Part shown: in pieces, positions 52,470 to 61,944 of the stretch
Numbering within the stretch: position 1 is the stretch's first letter
Layout: each line of letters opens with the position of its first letter
Source of the DNA: CAVSRC01 sp963798195
GTDB taxonomy: Bacteria > Pseudomonadota > Alphaproteobacteria > Rhizobiales > Kaistiaceae
DNA: 64,000 nucleotides
Direction of reading: 5' to 3'
Assembly (NCBI GenBank): GCA_963798195.1
Contig: CAWCSF010000010.1
Coordinates: 558,001-622,000, forward strand
Made by a program: the position numbers and the translations under genes
The notes under the pieces: generated by a model
What the model was told of the DNA's origin: nothing
The model's input: the letters and a program-made list of their open reading frames with translations, nothing else
Databases searched by the model: none

Positions 52470-54528
52470 TCATTCGACCCAGAACGAGGCGCGGGCCGAC
52501 CGGCCTTCGTGATCCACCACCATGACGGCGAACTGGCCGCTGCCCGGTGGCCGCCAGCGCACGCGTTCGGCCGTGGCCGATTGCCAGGGCTTGCCGTCGA
52601 CGTACCACTGGTAGGGAGGCGCGCCGCCGCGCACGGTGAACGGCAGCGCCGCATCGCTATCGGCGCGGTCGATGCTGACCATCGCGTGATCCTGCGGGAA
52701 ATCAATGGCGAGGTTCACCACGGCGCCCGCGTCATCGCGGATCACGAAGCGCTGGAGCCGCTCGGGCAGGGTCGTGAGGCTCGCCAGGGGCCCGAGCGAA
52801 ACGCCGGTGTGGGCGACGTCCTCGACCGGCGTCGGCAGGGCGTCGAACACCCGCAGCATCACGGGAGCGGCGGCCGTGACGCCGTAGGCGCCGAGATGCG
52901 GCGCGCCGTCGGGACGACCGATCCACACGCCAACCGCGTGAAGGCGGTCGTAGCCGACCGCCCAGGCGTCGCGGAAGCCGTAGGAGGTACCGGTCTTGAA
53001 GGCGATGCGGCGTCCGCCGTCGCGCGAAGTCAGCCGCGCAAAGCCGGCGGGCGGCTGAAGATCGGCAAGGATGTCGGTGACCGCGCCGGCGGCCGCGGCG
53101 GAGGCGAGGGGAATCCCAGGCTCCAATGGATCGTCCGGCGTGAGGCGGAGCGGCGCAACGAGCCCGCCGCGGCCAAGGCCAGCATAGAGGCGCGTCAGGT
53201 TGGCGAGGCTGAGGCCGCCACCGCCGAGGGCGATTGCCAGACCGGCCTGATCGTCGCTGTCCTGGATGGCGAGAGGCGCACCGACGCTCCGCAGTCGCGC
53301 CATCAGGTTGGCCGGGCCGACGCGCTTGAGCAGAGATACCGCGGCCGTGTTGACCGAACGGATGAGCGCGGTCCGCACCTTCATGTCGCCGGAATAGCCG
53401 CCGTCGAAATTCTCCGGCGCGTAACCGTCATAGTCGATCGGTTCGTCGGTGATGACGGTGTCGGGATGGACGATCAGCCGCTCGAAGGCCATTGCGTAGA
53501 TGAACGGCTTCAGCGCCGAGCCCGGCGAGCGCGGCGCGGCGATCAGATCGACCTGACCGGCGCTGGCGGCGTCGAAAAAGTCGGCGCCACCAACGTAAGC
53601 GGCGGCCGACATATCCTTCAGGCGCACGACGAGGATCGCGACATTGACCCCGGCATTCCACTGGCCGACTGCATCGCGGGCGATGGCCTCGACCTTCTCC
53701 TGAAGCGCGGACGAGACCGTGGTGCGGATCACCGGCGCGTCCGGCGTCGCCGCGTGAAGCCTGGCGGCAAGATGCGGCGCGAGGTGCGTCATCGGCGCGG
53801 GATGCAGGGCGGCGAGGCGGCCGCGATCGTCTCCGGAGAGGCGGCGCAACACGGCCTTGGCCGCTTCGGTCGCGGCGGCAGGGTCGCGGTCGGGCCGGAG
53901 GCGCTCCGGCGACTGGGGCAGGGCGATGAGCATCGCCGCCTCCGTCGGCGACAGCCGGCGCGGCTCCTTGCCGAAATAGCTCAGCGATGCGGCGCGGACG
54001 CCTTCGATGTTGCCGCCATAGGGCGCGAGCGTCAGGTAGGTGGACAGAATCTCGGACTTCGAGAGCGCTTCGCTCCAGCTTGATCGCCTTGAAGATTTCA
54101 TCGAGCTTGTTGGCGAAGGTGCGCGGCTTCGGCTCGAGCAGGCGGACCGTCTGCATGGTGATGGTCGAGCCGCCGGAGACGATCCTGCCGGCTCGAAGGT
54201 CCTGCCACGCGGCACGGGCGAGCGCGAGAAGGTCGACGCCGCGATGGGCGTGGAAACGGCCATCCTCGTAGCGCAGCAGCATGTCGAGGTAGGCCGGGTC
54301 GACGTCGGCCGGGGCGGCAGGGAGGCGCCAGCGTTCGTCGGGCGCGAGGAAGGCCCAGAGAAGGCGATCGTCAGCATCAGTGACAAGCTGCGAGCGCGCC
54401 GCGGTGCGGCCCATGTCCGGCAGCGGCGTCATGCGCACCGCGACTTCCGCCGTGACCAGCACCAGCAGGGCAAGCGCGGTGAACGCCGTCAGCGCCGCAC
54501 TCAGTCGCCGCGCCGCCCGATGGATCAT
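52470..54528 (-). pseudogene. pbpC: Penicillin-binding protein 1C, one frameshift as given
   Basis: Bifunctional peptidoglycan glycosyltransferase/transpeptidase. The N terminus has a membrane anchor, the glycosyltransferase residues RYEDGRFHAHRGVD and GGSTITMQ, and the transpeptidase SxxK in SPGSALKPFIYAM, SVN in RSVNTAAVSLL and KTGTS in FKTGTSYGFRDAW, followed by a BiPBP_C domain. The frame changes near 54070 between IKLER and ALSKSEILSTYL. The span of 2059 bases equals 686 codons plus one base, so one extra base explains it and a 685-residue protein would result. The start overlaps the alpha-2-macroglobulin stop by ATGA, the known PBP1C/A2M pairing. Confidence 0.88.
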
Positions 54529-57500
54529 GGCGTCGGCCTGTTCACCTTCAGCCGGCCGAGCGCCGTGCGTGACGTGGCCACCGGCGGCGAGACAGACTCG
54601 GCCAGCGTCGGCGGGAGCACGAAATCGCCCGCCGAGACGACCCGGGCGTAGTAGGCGATGCGGAAATCCACCGGCGGGCCGATATCCGTGTCTGTCCCGG
54701 CAATCTCGTTGCCTTCTTCGTCCACGTCGCCCTCAGCCGGCTGGACCGGCTCGACCACGGCGATGAGGCGATCGTCACCCGCCTCGACCGAGCGGAGATC
54801 GCCGACCTTGGTCAGCCCGCGCGGGAAATAGCCCGGCCGGACGACGCCGGTGGCGAATGCGTTCGGCTGCACGATCTCCAACGCACCCGGCAGCAGGTCA
54901 GCAATGACGATCGCGTCGCTCTCGTCGCCGATGGTGTCGCTGACGTTCTGGTCGGCCACCGGCCGTTCGGCCGTCCGCCGCCCCTCGACGATGACGAGGA
55001 GATTGTCGCCGATCTGGATGTCGCCGGTGCCATCGCCGATTTCGCGGCCGGCTGGATCGAAGATGCGCCGCGTGATGGCGAATGCGCCGCCGCCACCGTC
55101 GTCGGCGCGGACGCCCTGAAGCGCGATGGCCGCGGCGACCGGCTGTTGCCCGACATTGCGGATCTTGAGGCCGCTGCTCGCGAAGGCGCCGTAATCCAGG
55201 AATGGCGTGACGATGGTCGTCTTCCTGTCCGAGCCGGACCCCAGGAAATCGGCCGGCGACACCTCGATCTGCGGGCCTTCGCCGCTGCCGCCATCCTGCT
55301 GGGCCACCAGACCGCCGGCGCGCGATTGCCATGCCTGTTGCTGGAGGTCGATGCCGGTCGGCACGCCGAATTCATGCAGGTCCGCGAAAACCTGCTTCAG
55401 CGTTTCCTCCGACGCGCCGCTCTGGACGAGGAAGCTCAGCGTCATCGCCAGCCGCGCGCTGGTGTGCTCCTCGGGCTGGGATTTCTCGTCCTTGAAGGAC
55501 ACCAGCATGGCGTCGCGATAATCGTGCTGGCCGAACTGGTTGAAAAGCGCGGCCAGCATCGCCTTGCCGAGCGGCGTTCGATACTGGGCGTTGTTTTCAC
55601 CGCAGTCGCTGTGGAAGTCCTGGATGTCTTCCATGCGGACACGATCGAACGGGATGAGCACCATCGCGGCGTACACCCTGTCCGGTTCGCAGCCGTAGGA
55701 ATCGAGGCGCTTGGTCAGGTATTCGACCGTCCGCCGCTCGGCCAGCGCACCGACGCGGATATTGGTGCGTCCAGGCGAGGCGGCGTAACGCCCGCTCACC
55801 GTGTTGAAGAAGTCGAGCACCATGGCGGCGCGGAAGACGAGGTAGCGGTCGTCGCTGTAGCCGCGTTCGACATCAGTGAACTCGCCGGTCGTGCGGTAGG
55901 GCAGGAACGAACCGTCCGGCGCCTGGAGCGCCTGAATGTCGGCCACGATCTTGCGGAGCGCGGCGATCCGCTCGCCGGCGCCTTCGGCCGGAATCGGCTG
56001 GTTCGCCATGACCATGCCGGTCCAGACGAGCTGGTCGAGCAGGTTCGGCGGGTCCGCCGGATCGGGTGCGAGCCCGGCGATGGCGATCGGGCTGCCGGCC
56101 GCCAGCCGCGCCTGAACCTTGAGGCCGGGCTGATAGTGCGCCGCTTCGTCGGCGATCGCGTCGGCAAAGGCGAGCGCGGGTTCGCCCGGCTTCAGCTCGA
56201 GATTGACCGTTTCCACCGTCGCCGGCAGCGGCGGGCGGATCGGCACGTTGGCGACGCGCTGGACCGCCGGCACGGTGACGCCGGCAGGCGGCGTGACGGA
56301 CAGCGTCATCTCGGCGTCTTCGGATGCCACGTCGGTCGCAACCTCGACCGAGACATAGGTCAGCACCGGCTCGGATTTCTTGAGCCGGACGTCGAAGACG
56401 CCGGGCTCGACCGCGGGCAGGGGTTTGCCATCGCCGCCCAGCAGATCGACGAGGGTGACGCCTGCCGGCACGCCGATGCGCACGCGGTAGGGATCGCCGT
56501 TCTGCGCGTCGCTGGTGCCGAGTTCGCGGTTGACCAGCAGCAGCGGGATCAGCGGCTTGTCGCCGGGCGTGAAGAAGCGCGGCGCGTCGAGGCGGGCGAC
56601 GATCGGCCCGCGCACGGTGACGGGGAGGGTATCGGCGGCGACGCCCTTGTCGGTCCAGGCGATGGCGACGAGGCGGACGGTGGTGTCGAGATCGAGCGGC
56701 GGCACCTCGAACTGCGCCTTGCCGTCGACCAGCGGGATGGGCCCAAGCACCTCGGCCACGATCCGGTCGGAGGTGTAGTTGGAGAGCGCCAGCCGGCTCG
56801 GCCGGTCGCCGCCCTGGCCGGTGGTCGTCTCGTGCAGCAGGATGCGGCCGTAATTGTCCATCACCGATACCGGCAGAGCGAGCTTGCCGAAGAAGTGCGT
56901 GAACGGGTCGGCGGCCGGGTGGGCGGTGAGGTTGATCAGGCCTTCGTCCACGGCATAGAGCGAGACGAAGCCGCGATCGGCGAAATGATCCACGCAGGCG
57001 CCGCCGGTGGCGACGCAGACGCTGACCGGCATCGGCTTGTCCGGCGGCTGGTTGCCGAGGGCCGAGACCTTCAGGTCGAAGATCGCCTCGCCGCCGGTAA
57101 CGTCGAAATACGTGGCGCCCATGGCGCGGGCCGGCCCATGCGCGACGGTGCCATCGGCCTCGCGGCGGAACACCGTCGCCAGCGCATAGAGGCCCTTGCC
57201 GGCCCATGCCTCGGGAATGGTGAACTCGATCGTGGCGCCACGGTTGGTGGTGGTTGCCTGCTTCCACTCGCGAATCTCGTCGTCGGCGAGGGCAACCAGC
57301 ACCTCGCCGTCGAACGGCGCCGAGATGTCGATGCGGGCCGTGTCGCCGGGCGCGTAGCGCTTGGCGCTGCCGACGACGCCGAGCATGTCCGGCTCGGGAT
57401 CGCGGTTCTCGGCGGTGTTGGAGCCGGTGGTGAAGCGGACGGAGACGACATCGCCGGTCTGCTTGTCGGTGACTTCCAGCACGTAGGTGCCGAGGGGCAG

Positions 57501-60491
57501 TTCGACGGCGATGCGGCCATTGGGATTGAGGCAGCCAGCGCCGCCGGCGGTTCCGTCGAGGGTGACGGTCTTGCGCTCGGCCGGCCAGTCCTGGCTGACC
57601 GGCGTGCGCACTACGTCGGTGGCCGACGTCCACACGGTCTGCCGCCGCTGCCAGACGAAGACGTTGCGCTCGGCGAAGAGCTCGTAGGTGAGCGTGCGCC
57701 CGCCAAGTGGCTGGCCAGCGCCGCTGATGCCGATCACGTCGAATGCGAGGCCGAACGCGCCATCCGCTGCCGCGGGCTGGAGGCGCGGTTCACGGGCAAC
57801 GCCGATCCAGTCGCGCGCGTAGGCAAGGCCGATGGAATCGGTCTTCGAGGCGACGGGGCCGGCATTGTCGTAGAGGGTGATCGAGACGTCGGCCTGGAGC
57901 GGCTGGCGCGTCTCCGGGAGCGTCATCGGCGGCGACGTGAAGGCGAGCAGGCCATTGGCGTCGGTGATGCCGGTAACGGTGGACTGCATGAAGCTGGGGC
58001 TGGCCTCGTCGAAGCGGGCGAAAGCGTAGCCCTCGTAGCAGCCGCTGACCGGGCTCGACGCCGGGCTCAGCCGGACCTCCACGTCGCTCCGCAGCCGCGC
58101 GGCGCGCGCCTGTCCGCTGACTCGCGGATCGCCGAAAAGATAACTCGCGGCCGCGGTGCCGCTGACCTTGACGGTGTTTCCCGTCGCGACTTCGGCGGCC
58201 CAATCCTTCTTGTCCTGGAAATCGAGGCGCGCGCGGTCCGGCCGGAAGTGGTCGATCTGGACGACCGCCGTGCCGATGACGTGGCGGTCGTCGCCGACCG
58301 AGGCGCGAATCTCGGCGGTGCCAAGGCGCGCGGTCTCCGGCACCAGCAGGGAGGTGGTGGTGCCTCCGGCGAGCCATTCGTCCGCCGATACCAGCTTCTG
58401 GTCGAGCACGGCGCCGCCGGAAATCAGGCTGAGCGTGATCGGCGGCATGGCGGGCGGCAGTTGCCCGCTCGAGCTGCGTATAAGCGCGGTCAGCGAAACC
58501 GAGTTGCCCGGGCGATAGATGCCGCGGTCGGTGTAGAGGTAGGCGTCCAGTTCACCCGGCTTGCTGCGCCCGAACACGCCGAGCTTGGAAAGGTCCAGCC
58601 GGTCAGTGCCGAAATCGATGAAGCTGAAATCGTCGCCGGATTCGGCGAGCACAACCGCCAGCCGGTTGCCGCGCGTGCCCTCGGTGAGGCGGCGTGGGAA
58701 GGCGGCGACGCCATTGGCGTCGCTCTCGCCGCTGGCCAGCACGCGATTATTGGCGGCGACCAACTGAACGGCCAGACCAGCGACCGGTCCGCCCGACTTC
58801 AGCGAGCGCGCGACGACGTGGAAATTGTCCTCGGTCTCGTAGAAGGCGAGGCCGATGTCGGTGCGCACGATCCACTGGACGACGTAGTGACCGGCGCAAT
58901 AGGTGATGCAGCGATCCTCGTCGCTCCGGTCGGGATCGTCTTCGTCCTCCGCGCCTTCCGTGACGAGTGCATAAACGCCGGCTTCCTTGTCGAAATTGGC
59001 GTCCGATTGGAAAGTCACGGTGTCGGCAAGGTAAGTGCCCTTGAGGCTGCCGCCGATCAACTCCTCCGCCGACTTCGTCTGCTCGCCCGGCGTGCCCGGG
59101 GGAAGGCCGCGGCCGATCCAGTTCCGCCGGCCCTCGAGGATCTGGAGCAGCGGCACATAGGACGTGGTCAGCTTGTTGGGCTCGTGCTGGATGGCGATGC
59201 TGCCCTGCCATAGCTCGTCGGAGAACAGGTCGCGCATCTGCCGGTATTCTTCCTGCGGCATGCGGTTGCCGACATGCCCGAGCGCGATGTGGCGGTAGAG
59301 ATTGCGGTCGGTTACGCGGAGCAGCGCCAGCGGCACGGTGTCCTGGTTCACCGTGTAGAGGGGCACCTCGCCATCGCCCTGGCGCGGCAGGATGAAGGAC
59401 GAGCCACGGAAGCCGACGGTCGCCGGGCGATCTTCCACGGTGAAGGCAATCTCGGCGGGCTCCTTGAGCGTCGCCCCGTTCTGCGCCGGGAGGCCATCCT
59501 TGATCGCCAGCGTGTAGTCGTGGCCGGGCTGGAGCCGCAGCAGGCAGAGCCGGTCGTTCTCGACCTGGAGGCTGCCGAGATCGACGCGGCTGCCGCTTTC
59601 GGTGTCGGTAAGGTCGAGGAAGCGGCTGAAGGTGTCGAATTCCGGCGTCGACGGCTTCAGCAACGGCAGGGTGAAGCGCACGCAGGCGCGGGAGAAATCC
59701 CCGAGCGTCTCGACCTTGATGTCGTAGGCGGGGCCGCTCTCTTCGTCGTCCGACGGAGCAGCATCGCCCAGCGTCGCAACCGCGAACACGCTGGTGTCGA
59801 GTTCCGCAATGGCCGCGTCGAGCGCCTCGGTGTTGACCGCGGTGGAGAGCACAGGATCGTTGAGAAGGCTGTTGTAAACCAGATCGAGGTCGCCGAGGAC
59901 GGCGGAGACCCTGTCGGCGGCGACCAGGCTCTCGCGGAGTGCCTCGGTGCGGGCGGCGAGAAGATCGGCACTGCCCGGACCGGCGGCATCGAGATCGACG
60001 CCGGTAGACTTTGCTACCAGCGCGATCGTGTCGATGCGCTGGCGGGCCTGATTGAAGCCGATTTTTGCGCGGTCCAGCCGGTCGCGCAGCACGCCGGCGA
60101 TCATCAGCAGGCTCTCGAAGTCCTCCGACTTGTTGCCGGCGACGCGGTTGGCCTGATAGGCGGCGCCGAGCGCTTGACCGGTATTAGCATCGAGCTTGCG
60201 CCAGCTTGCGGCGAGCTGGAGCCACGCGCGGAAGCTCTTCGGCTGGACGGTGACCAGCCCTTCATAGGCGGCGACAGCGGCAGCGACGTTGCCACGACTC
60301 TCGGCCTCGGCCACCTGGGCGAGAAAGTCCGCGGCCGTGCCAGCCGGGGCAGGCGCTTTGCCGAGGGATTCGAGGTAGGAATCCGCCGCTGCCGCGAAAG
60401 TCGGCGCGTCGAGGGCCGCCCTGGCCGGAATGGCCGCAGACAGCACTCCAAACAGGGCTCCCAGCGCGAAAAGTGCAAGGCCGCGTCGCAT
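54525..60491 (-). CDS. Bacterial alpha-2-macroglobulin, without thioester motif
   Basis: Large periplasmic protein of 1988 residues that in related bacteria traps proteases to protect the envelope, working with PBP1C. A signal peptide (about residues 1-26) is followed by helical and MG domains. Recognisable parts are FGRSKPGELDAYLYTDRGIY (MG2), YAVDEGLINL (bait-adjacent MG region) and the helical thioester domain. The thioester position that reads CLEQ in E. coli YfhM reads LLDQ at residues 1484-1487, so the covalent trapping bond cannot form. The start at 60491 follows the usual signal sequence; the frame is open 23 codons further upstream. The gene is translated just before pbpC on the same strand. 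Confidence 0.9.
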   Translation of the reverse strand: MRRGLALFALGALFGVLSAAIPARAALDAPTFAAAADSYLESLGKAPAPAGTAADFLAQVAEAESRGNVAAAVAAYEGLVTVQPKSFRAWLQLAASWRKLDANTGQALGAAYQANRVAGNKSEDFESLLMIAGVLRDRLDRAKIGFNQARQRIDTIALVAKSTGVDLDAAGPGSADLLAARTEALRESLVAADRVSAVLGDLDLVYNSLLNDPVLSTAVNTEALDAAIAELDTSVFAVATLGDAAPSDDEESGPAYDIKVETLGDFSRACVRFTLPLLKPSTPEFDTFSRFLDLTDTESGSRVDLGSLQVENDRLCLLRLQPGHDYTLAIKDGLPAQNGATLKEPAEIAFTVEDRPATVGFRGSSFILPRQGDGEVPLYTVNQDTVPLALLRVTDRNLYRHIALGHVGNRMPQEEYRQMRDLFSDELWQGSIAIQHEPNKLTTSYVPLLQILEGRRNWIGRGLPPGTPGEQTKSAEELIGGSLKGTYLADTVTFQSDANFDKEAGVYALVTEGAEDEDDPDRSDEDRCITYCAGHYVVQWIVRTDIGLAFYETEDNFHVVARSLKSGGPVAGLAVQLVAANNRVLASGESDANGVAAFPRRLTEGTRGNRLAVVLAESGDDFSFIDFGTDRLDLSKLGVFGRSKPGELDAYLYTDRGIYRPGNSVSLTALIRSSSGQLPPAMPPITLSLISGGAVLDQKLVSADEWLAGGTTTSLLVPETARLGTAEIRASVGDDRHVIGTAVVQIDHFRPDRARLDFQDKKDWAAEVATGNTVKVSGTAAASYLFGDPRVSGQARAARLRSDVEVRLSPASSPVSGCYEGYAFARFDEASPSFMQSTVTGITDANGLLAFTSPPMTLPETRQPLQADVSITLYDNAGPVASKTDSIGLAYARDWIGVAREPRLQPAAADGAFGLAFDVIGISGAGQPLGGRTLTYELFAERNVFVWQRRQTVWTSATDVVRTPVSQDWPAERKTVTLDGTAGGAGCLNPNGRIAVELPLGTYVLEVTDKQTGDVVSVRFTTGSNTAENRDPEPDMLGVVGSAKRYAPGDTARIDISAPFDGEVLVALADDEIREWKQATTTNRGATIEFTIPEAWAGKGLYALATVFRREADGTVAHGPARAMGATYFDVTGGEAIFDLKVSALGNQPPDKPMPVSVCVATGGACVDHFADRGFVSLYAVDEGLINLTAHPAADPFTHFFGKLALPVSVMDNYGRILLHETTTGQGGDRPSRLALSNYTSDRIVAEVLGPIPLVDGKAQFEVPPLDLDTTVRLVAIAWTDKGVAADTLPVTVRGPIVARLDAPRFFTPGDKPLIPLLLVNRELGTSDAQNGDPYRVRIGVPAGVTLVDLLGGDGKPLPAVEPGVFDVRLKKSEPVLTYVSVEVATDVASEDAEMTLSVTPPAGVTVPAVQRVANVPIRPPLPATVETVNLELKPGEPALAFADAIADEAAHYQPGLKVQARLAAGSPIAIAGLAPDPADPPNLLDQLVWTGMVMANQPIPAEGAGERIAALRKIVADIQALQAPDGSFLPYRTTGEFTDVERGYSDDRYLVFRAAMVLDFFNTVSGRYAASPGRTNIRVGALAERRTVEYLTKRLDSYGCEPDRVYAAMVLIPFDRVRMEDIQDFHSDCGENNAQYRTPLGKAMLAALFNQFGQHDYRDAMLVSFKDEKSQPEEHTSARLAMTLSFLVQSGASEETLKQVFADLHEFGVPTGIDLQQQAWQSRAGGLVAQQDGGSGEGPQIEVSPADFLGSGSDRKTTIVTPFLDYGAFASSGLKIRNVGQQPVAAAIALQGVRADDGGGGAFAITRRIFDPAGREIGDGTGDIQIGDNLLVIVEGRRTAERPVADQNVSDTIGDESDAIVIADLLPGALEIVQPNAFATGVVRPGYFPRGLTKVGDLRSVEAGDDRLIAVVEPVQPAEGDVDEEGNEIAGTDTDIGPPVDFRIAYYARVVSAGDFVLPPTLAESVSPPVATSRTALGRLKVNRPTP

Positions 60492-60585
60492 ACGCTCGCT
60501 CCCCCGGGTGAATGCGTTTAGGCTTGTTCCGTAGCCTATCCCAACCCGCCCGAACCTCAAGGGATCAGACTAGTATCGACGGCCA

Positions 60586-61617
60586 ATGAGCGGCGCGCCC
60601 CAGTTCTTCATCAGCTACGACGAAACCTACCGGAACGCCGCCGCGGCGCTGCACGAGCGGCTGCTGCGCGAACTGCGCGGCACGTTCGGCCGCGACATCG
60701 ACATCTTCCTCGACCATCGCGACATCGCCGGCGGCGATGCCTGGCGCCAGCAGATCGAGGATGGGCTGAAGTCGGCGAACGTGCTGATCGCGCTGGTCAA
60801 CGACGCCTTCGTGACGCGGCCCTATTGCCGCTACGAGTTCGACACGGTGCGCAAGCGCCGCGACAGCGGCGAGCCCTGCCGCGTCGTAACGGTGCGCTTC
60901 CAGGGCGACAGCGAGATCTATCGTGTATCGACCGACTCCGCCTCGCGGATCGAGGAAGCGGATCGCCAGTATCTGGCCTCGCTGGACGACGACGAGCGCG
61001 CCGCGGTCGGCGAACTTCGCGAAATCCAGGCGATCGATGGCGTCGCGCTGCGCGAGTCCGCGCCGGACTCCGGCGACTACAACGCGGCGCTCTTCCGCCT
61101 GTCGCGGACCGTGGCGCAGCAATATCGCGAGGTGCGCGGGGGGCAGGCGCACGGGGACGCCGCGAAGGCGGTGGAAGGCGGCGCGGGGACCACGGCGAAG
61201 CCGAAGTCTCCGGGTGTGGCGATCCTGTCGGTGCTGGCGGTGCTGATCGTGGGCGTTGCGGCGACGGAATACGTCGTTCCAGGGACGCAGGGCTGGATCA
61301 GCCGGCTGGTCGGTGGCGGCCCAAGTGTGCCGGTCGTGGTCGTACCCAAGGGTCCGACATGGAAGCCGTCTGGTCTCGCCGTGCTGACCAACAAGGGGAG
61401 CGAGATAGCGATCGCCTACCGCGAGGGAGCCGACGGCGCCGATATCGCGAACGCGGTGGACCAGATCCAGCCGGGCACCGAACGCCCGGAGGCGGGTCTG
61501 CCGGGCGACATCCTCGAGGCCTGCATCAACGGCGGGCGCTGGCTGAAATATCCCGTGCCCGGCCCGGCCGAGGCCATGGTTTCGGCCGCGAGCCTCGGCA
61601 TGACGCCGGAGTGCTGA
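60586..61617 (+). CDS. Membrane-anchored TIR domain protein
   Basis: Protein of 343 residues. Residues 5-170 form a TIR domain: FFISYDETYRNAAAALHERL, DIDIFLDHRDIAGGDAWRQQ, LIALVNDAFVTRPYCRYEFD with Glu84 at the place of the catalytic glutamate of TIR NADases. A linker (183-207) leads to one membrane segment (about 208-230) and a 110-residue C-terminal domain I do not recognise, ending SLGMTPEC. The TIR would be cytoplasmic and the last part periplasmic. TIR proteins in bacteria act as NAD+ hydrolases in phage defence or as signalling modules; which applies here is not known. It diverges from the alpha-2-macroglobulin gene. Confidence 0.75.
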   Translation: MSGAPQFFISYDETYRNAAAALHERLLRELRGTFGRDIDIFLDHRDIAGGDAWRQQIEDGLKSANVLIALVNDAFVTRPYCRYEFDTVRKRRDSGEPCRVVTVRFQGDSEIYRVSTDSASRIEEADRQYLASLDDDERAAVGELREIQAIDGVALRESAPDSGDYNAALFRLSRTVAQQYREVRGGQAHGDAAKAVEGGAGTTAKPKSPGVAILSVLAVLIVGVAATEYVVPGTQGWISRLVGGGPSVPVVVVPKGPTWKPSGLAVLTNKGSEIAIAYREGADGADIANAVDQIQPGTERPEAGLPGDILEACINGGRWLKYPVPGPAEAMVSAASLGMTPEC

Positions 61618-61625
61618 GGGGAGCC

Positions 61626-61916
61626 ATGGCTGAGAAGCGCATCCGGACGATCCCGGTCCACGCCATGGACGACCAGCGCGTGCATCTTGCGCCGGCCCGC
61701 CTCGGGCACCTCAAGCAGGGGCGGCTTCAGACGCTCTGCGGCCGGCTGGCGGTCACCCATCTCTCTCCCTTCGCGGCGGCCTCGCCCAACCGCTGCCGCA
61801 CGTGCTTCGGCAAGGTCGACGCGGAGGGCTATATCGCGGTCGACAAGCTCCCGGCGGCGAAGGCGAAGACGGCCGCCCCGGCGAAGAAGGCCGCAGCGCC
61901 GGCGAAGAAGAAGTGA
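61626..61916 (+). CDS. Small Cys-containing protein with Ala/Lys-rich tail
   Basis: Protein of 96 residues. The first 65 residues contain TLCGRL and CRTCFG, a Cys-x(20)-C-x2-C pattern that could bind zinc, and an HLSPFAAASPNR segment. The last 25 residues are Ala/Lys/Pro repeats (AKTAAPAKKAAAPAKKK), a histone-H1-like tail that might bind nucleic acid. The ATG at 61626 lies nine bases after the TIR gene on the same strand. Family not recognised. Confidence 0.5.
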   Translation: MAEKRIRTIPVHAMDDQRVHLAPARLGHLKQGRLQTLCGRLAVTHLSPFAAASPNRCRTCFGKVDAEGYIAVDKLPAAKAKTAAPAKKAAAPAKKK

Positions 61917-61944
61917 CGCTGCGGCTGTGGCGGGAGCGTCTGGC

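Noticed and set aside
55146..59213. An uninterrupted 1355-codon frame on the + strand
   Set aside because: It lies wholly opposite the alpha-2-macroglobulin gene, whose MG domains and signal peptide are clear. Long antisense frames are common in GC-rich genes, and its composition is Arg/Asp/His-rich without recognisable domains.
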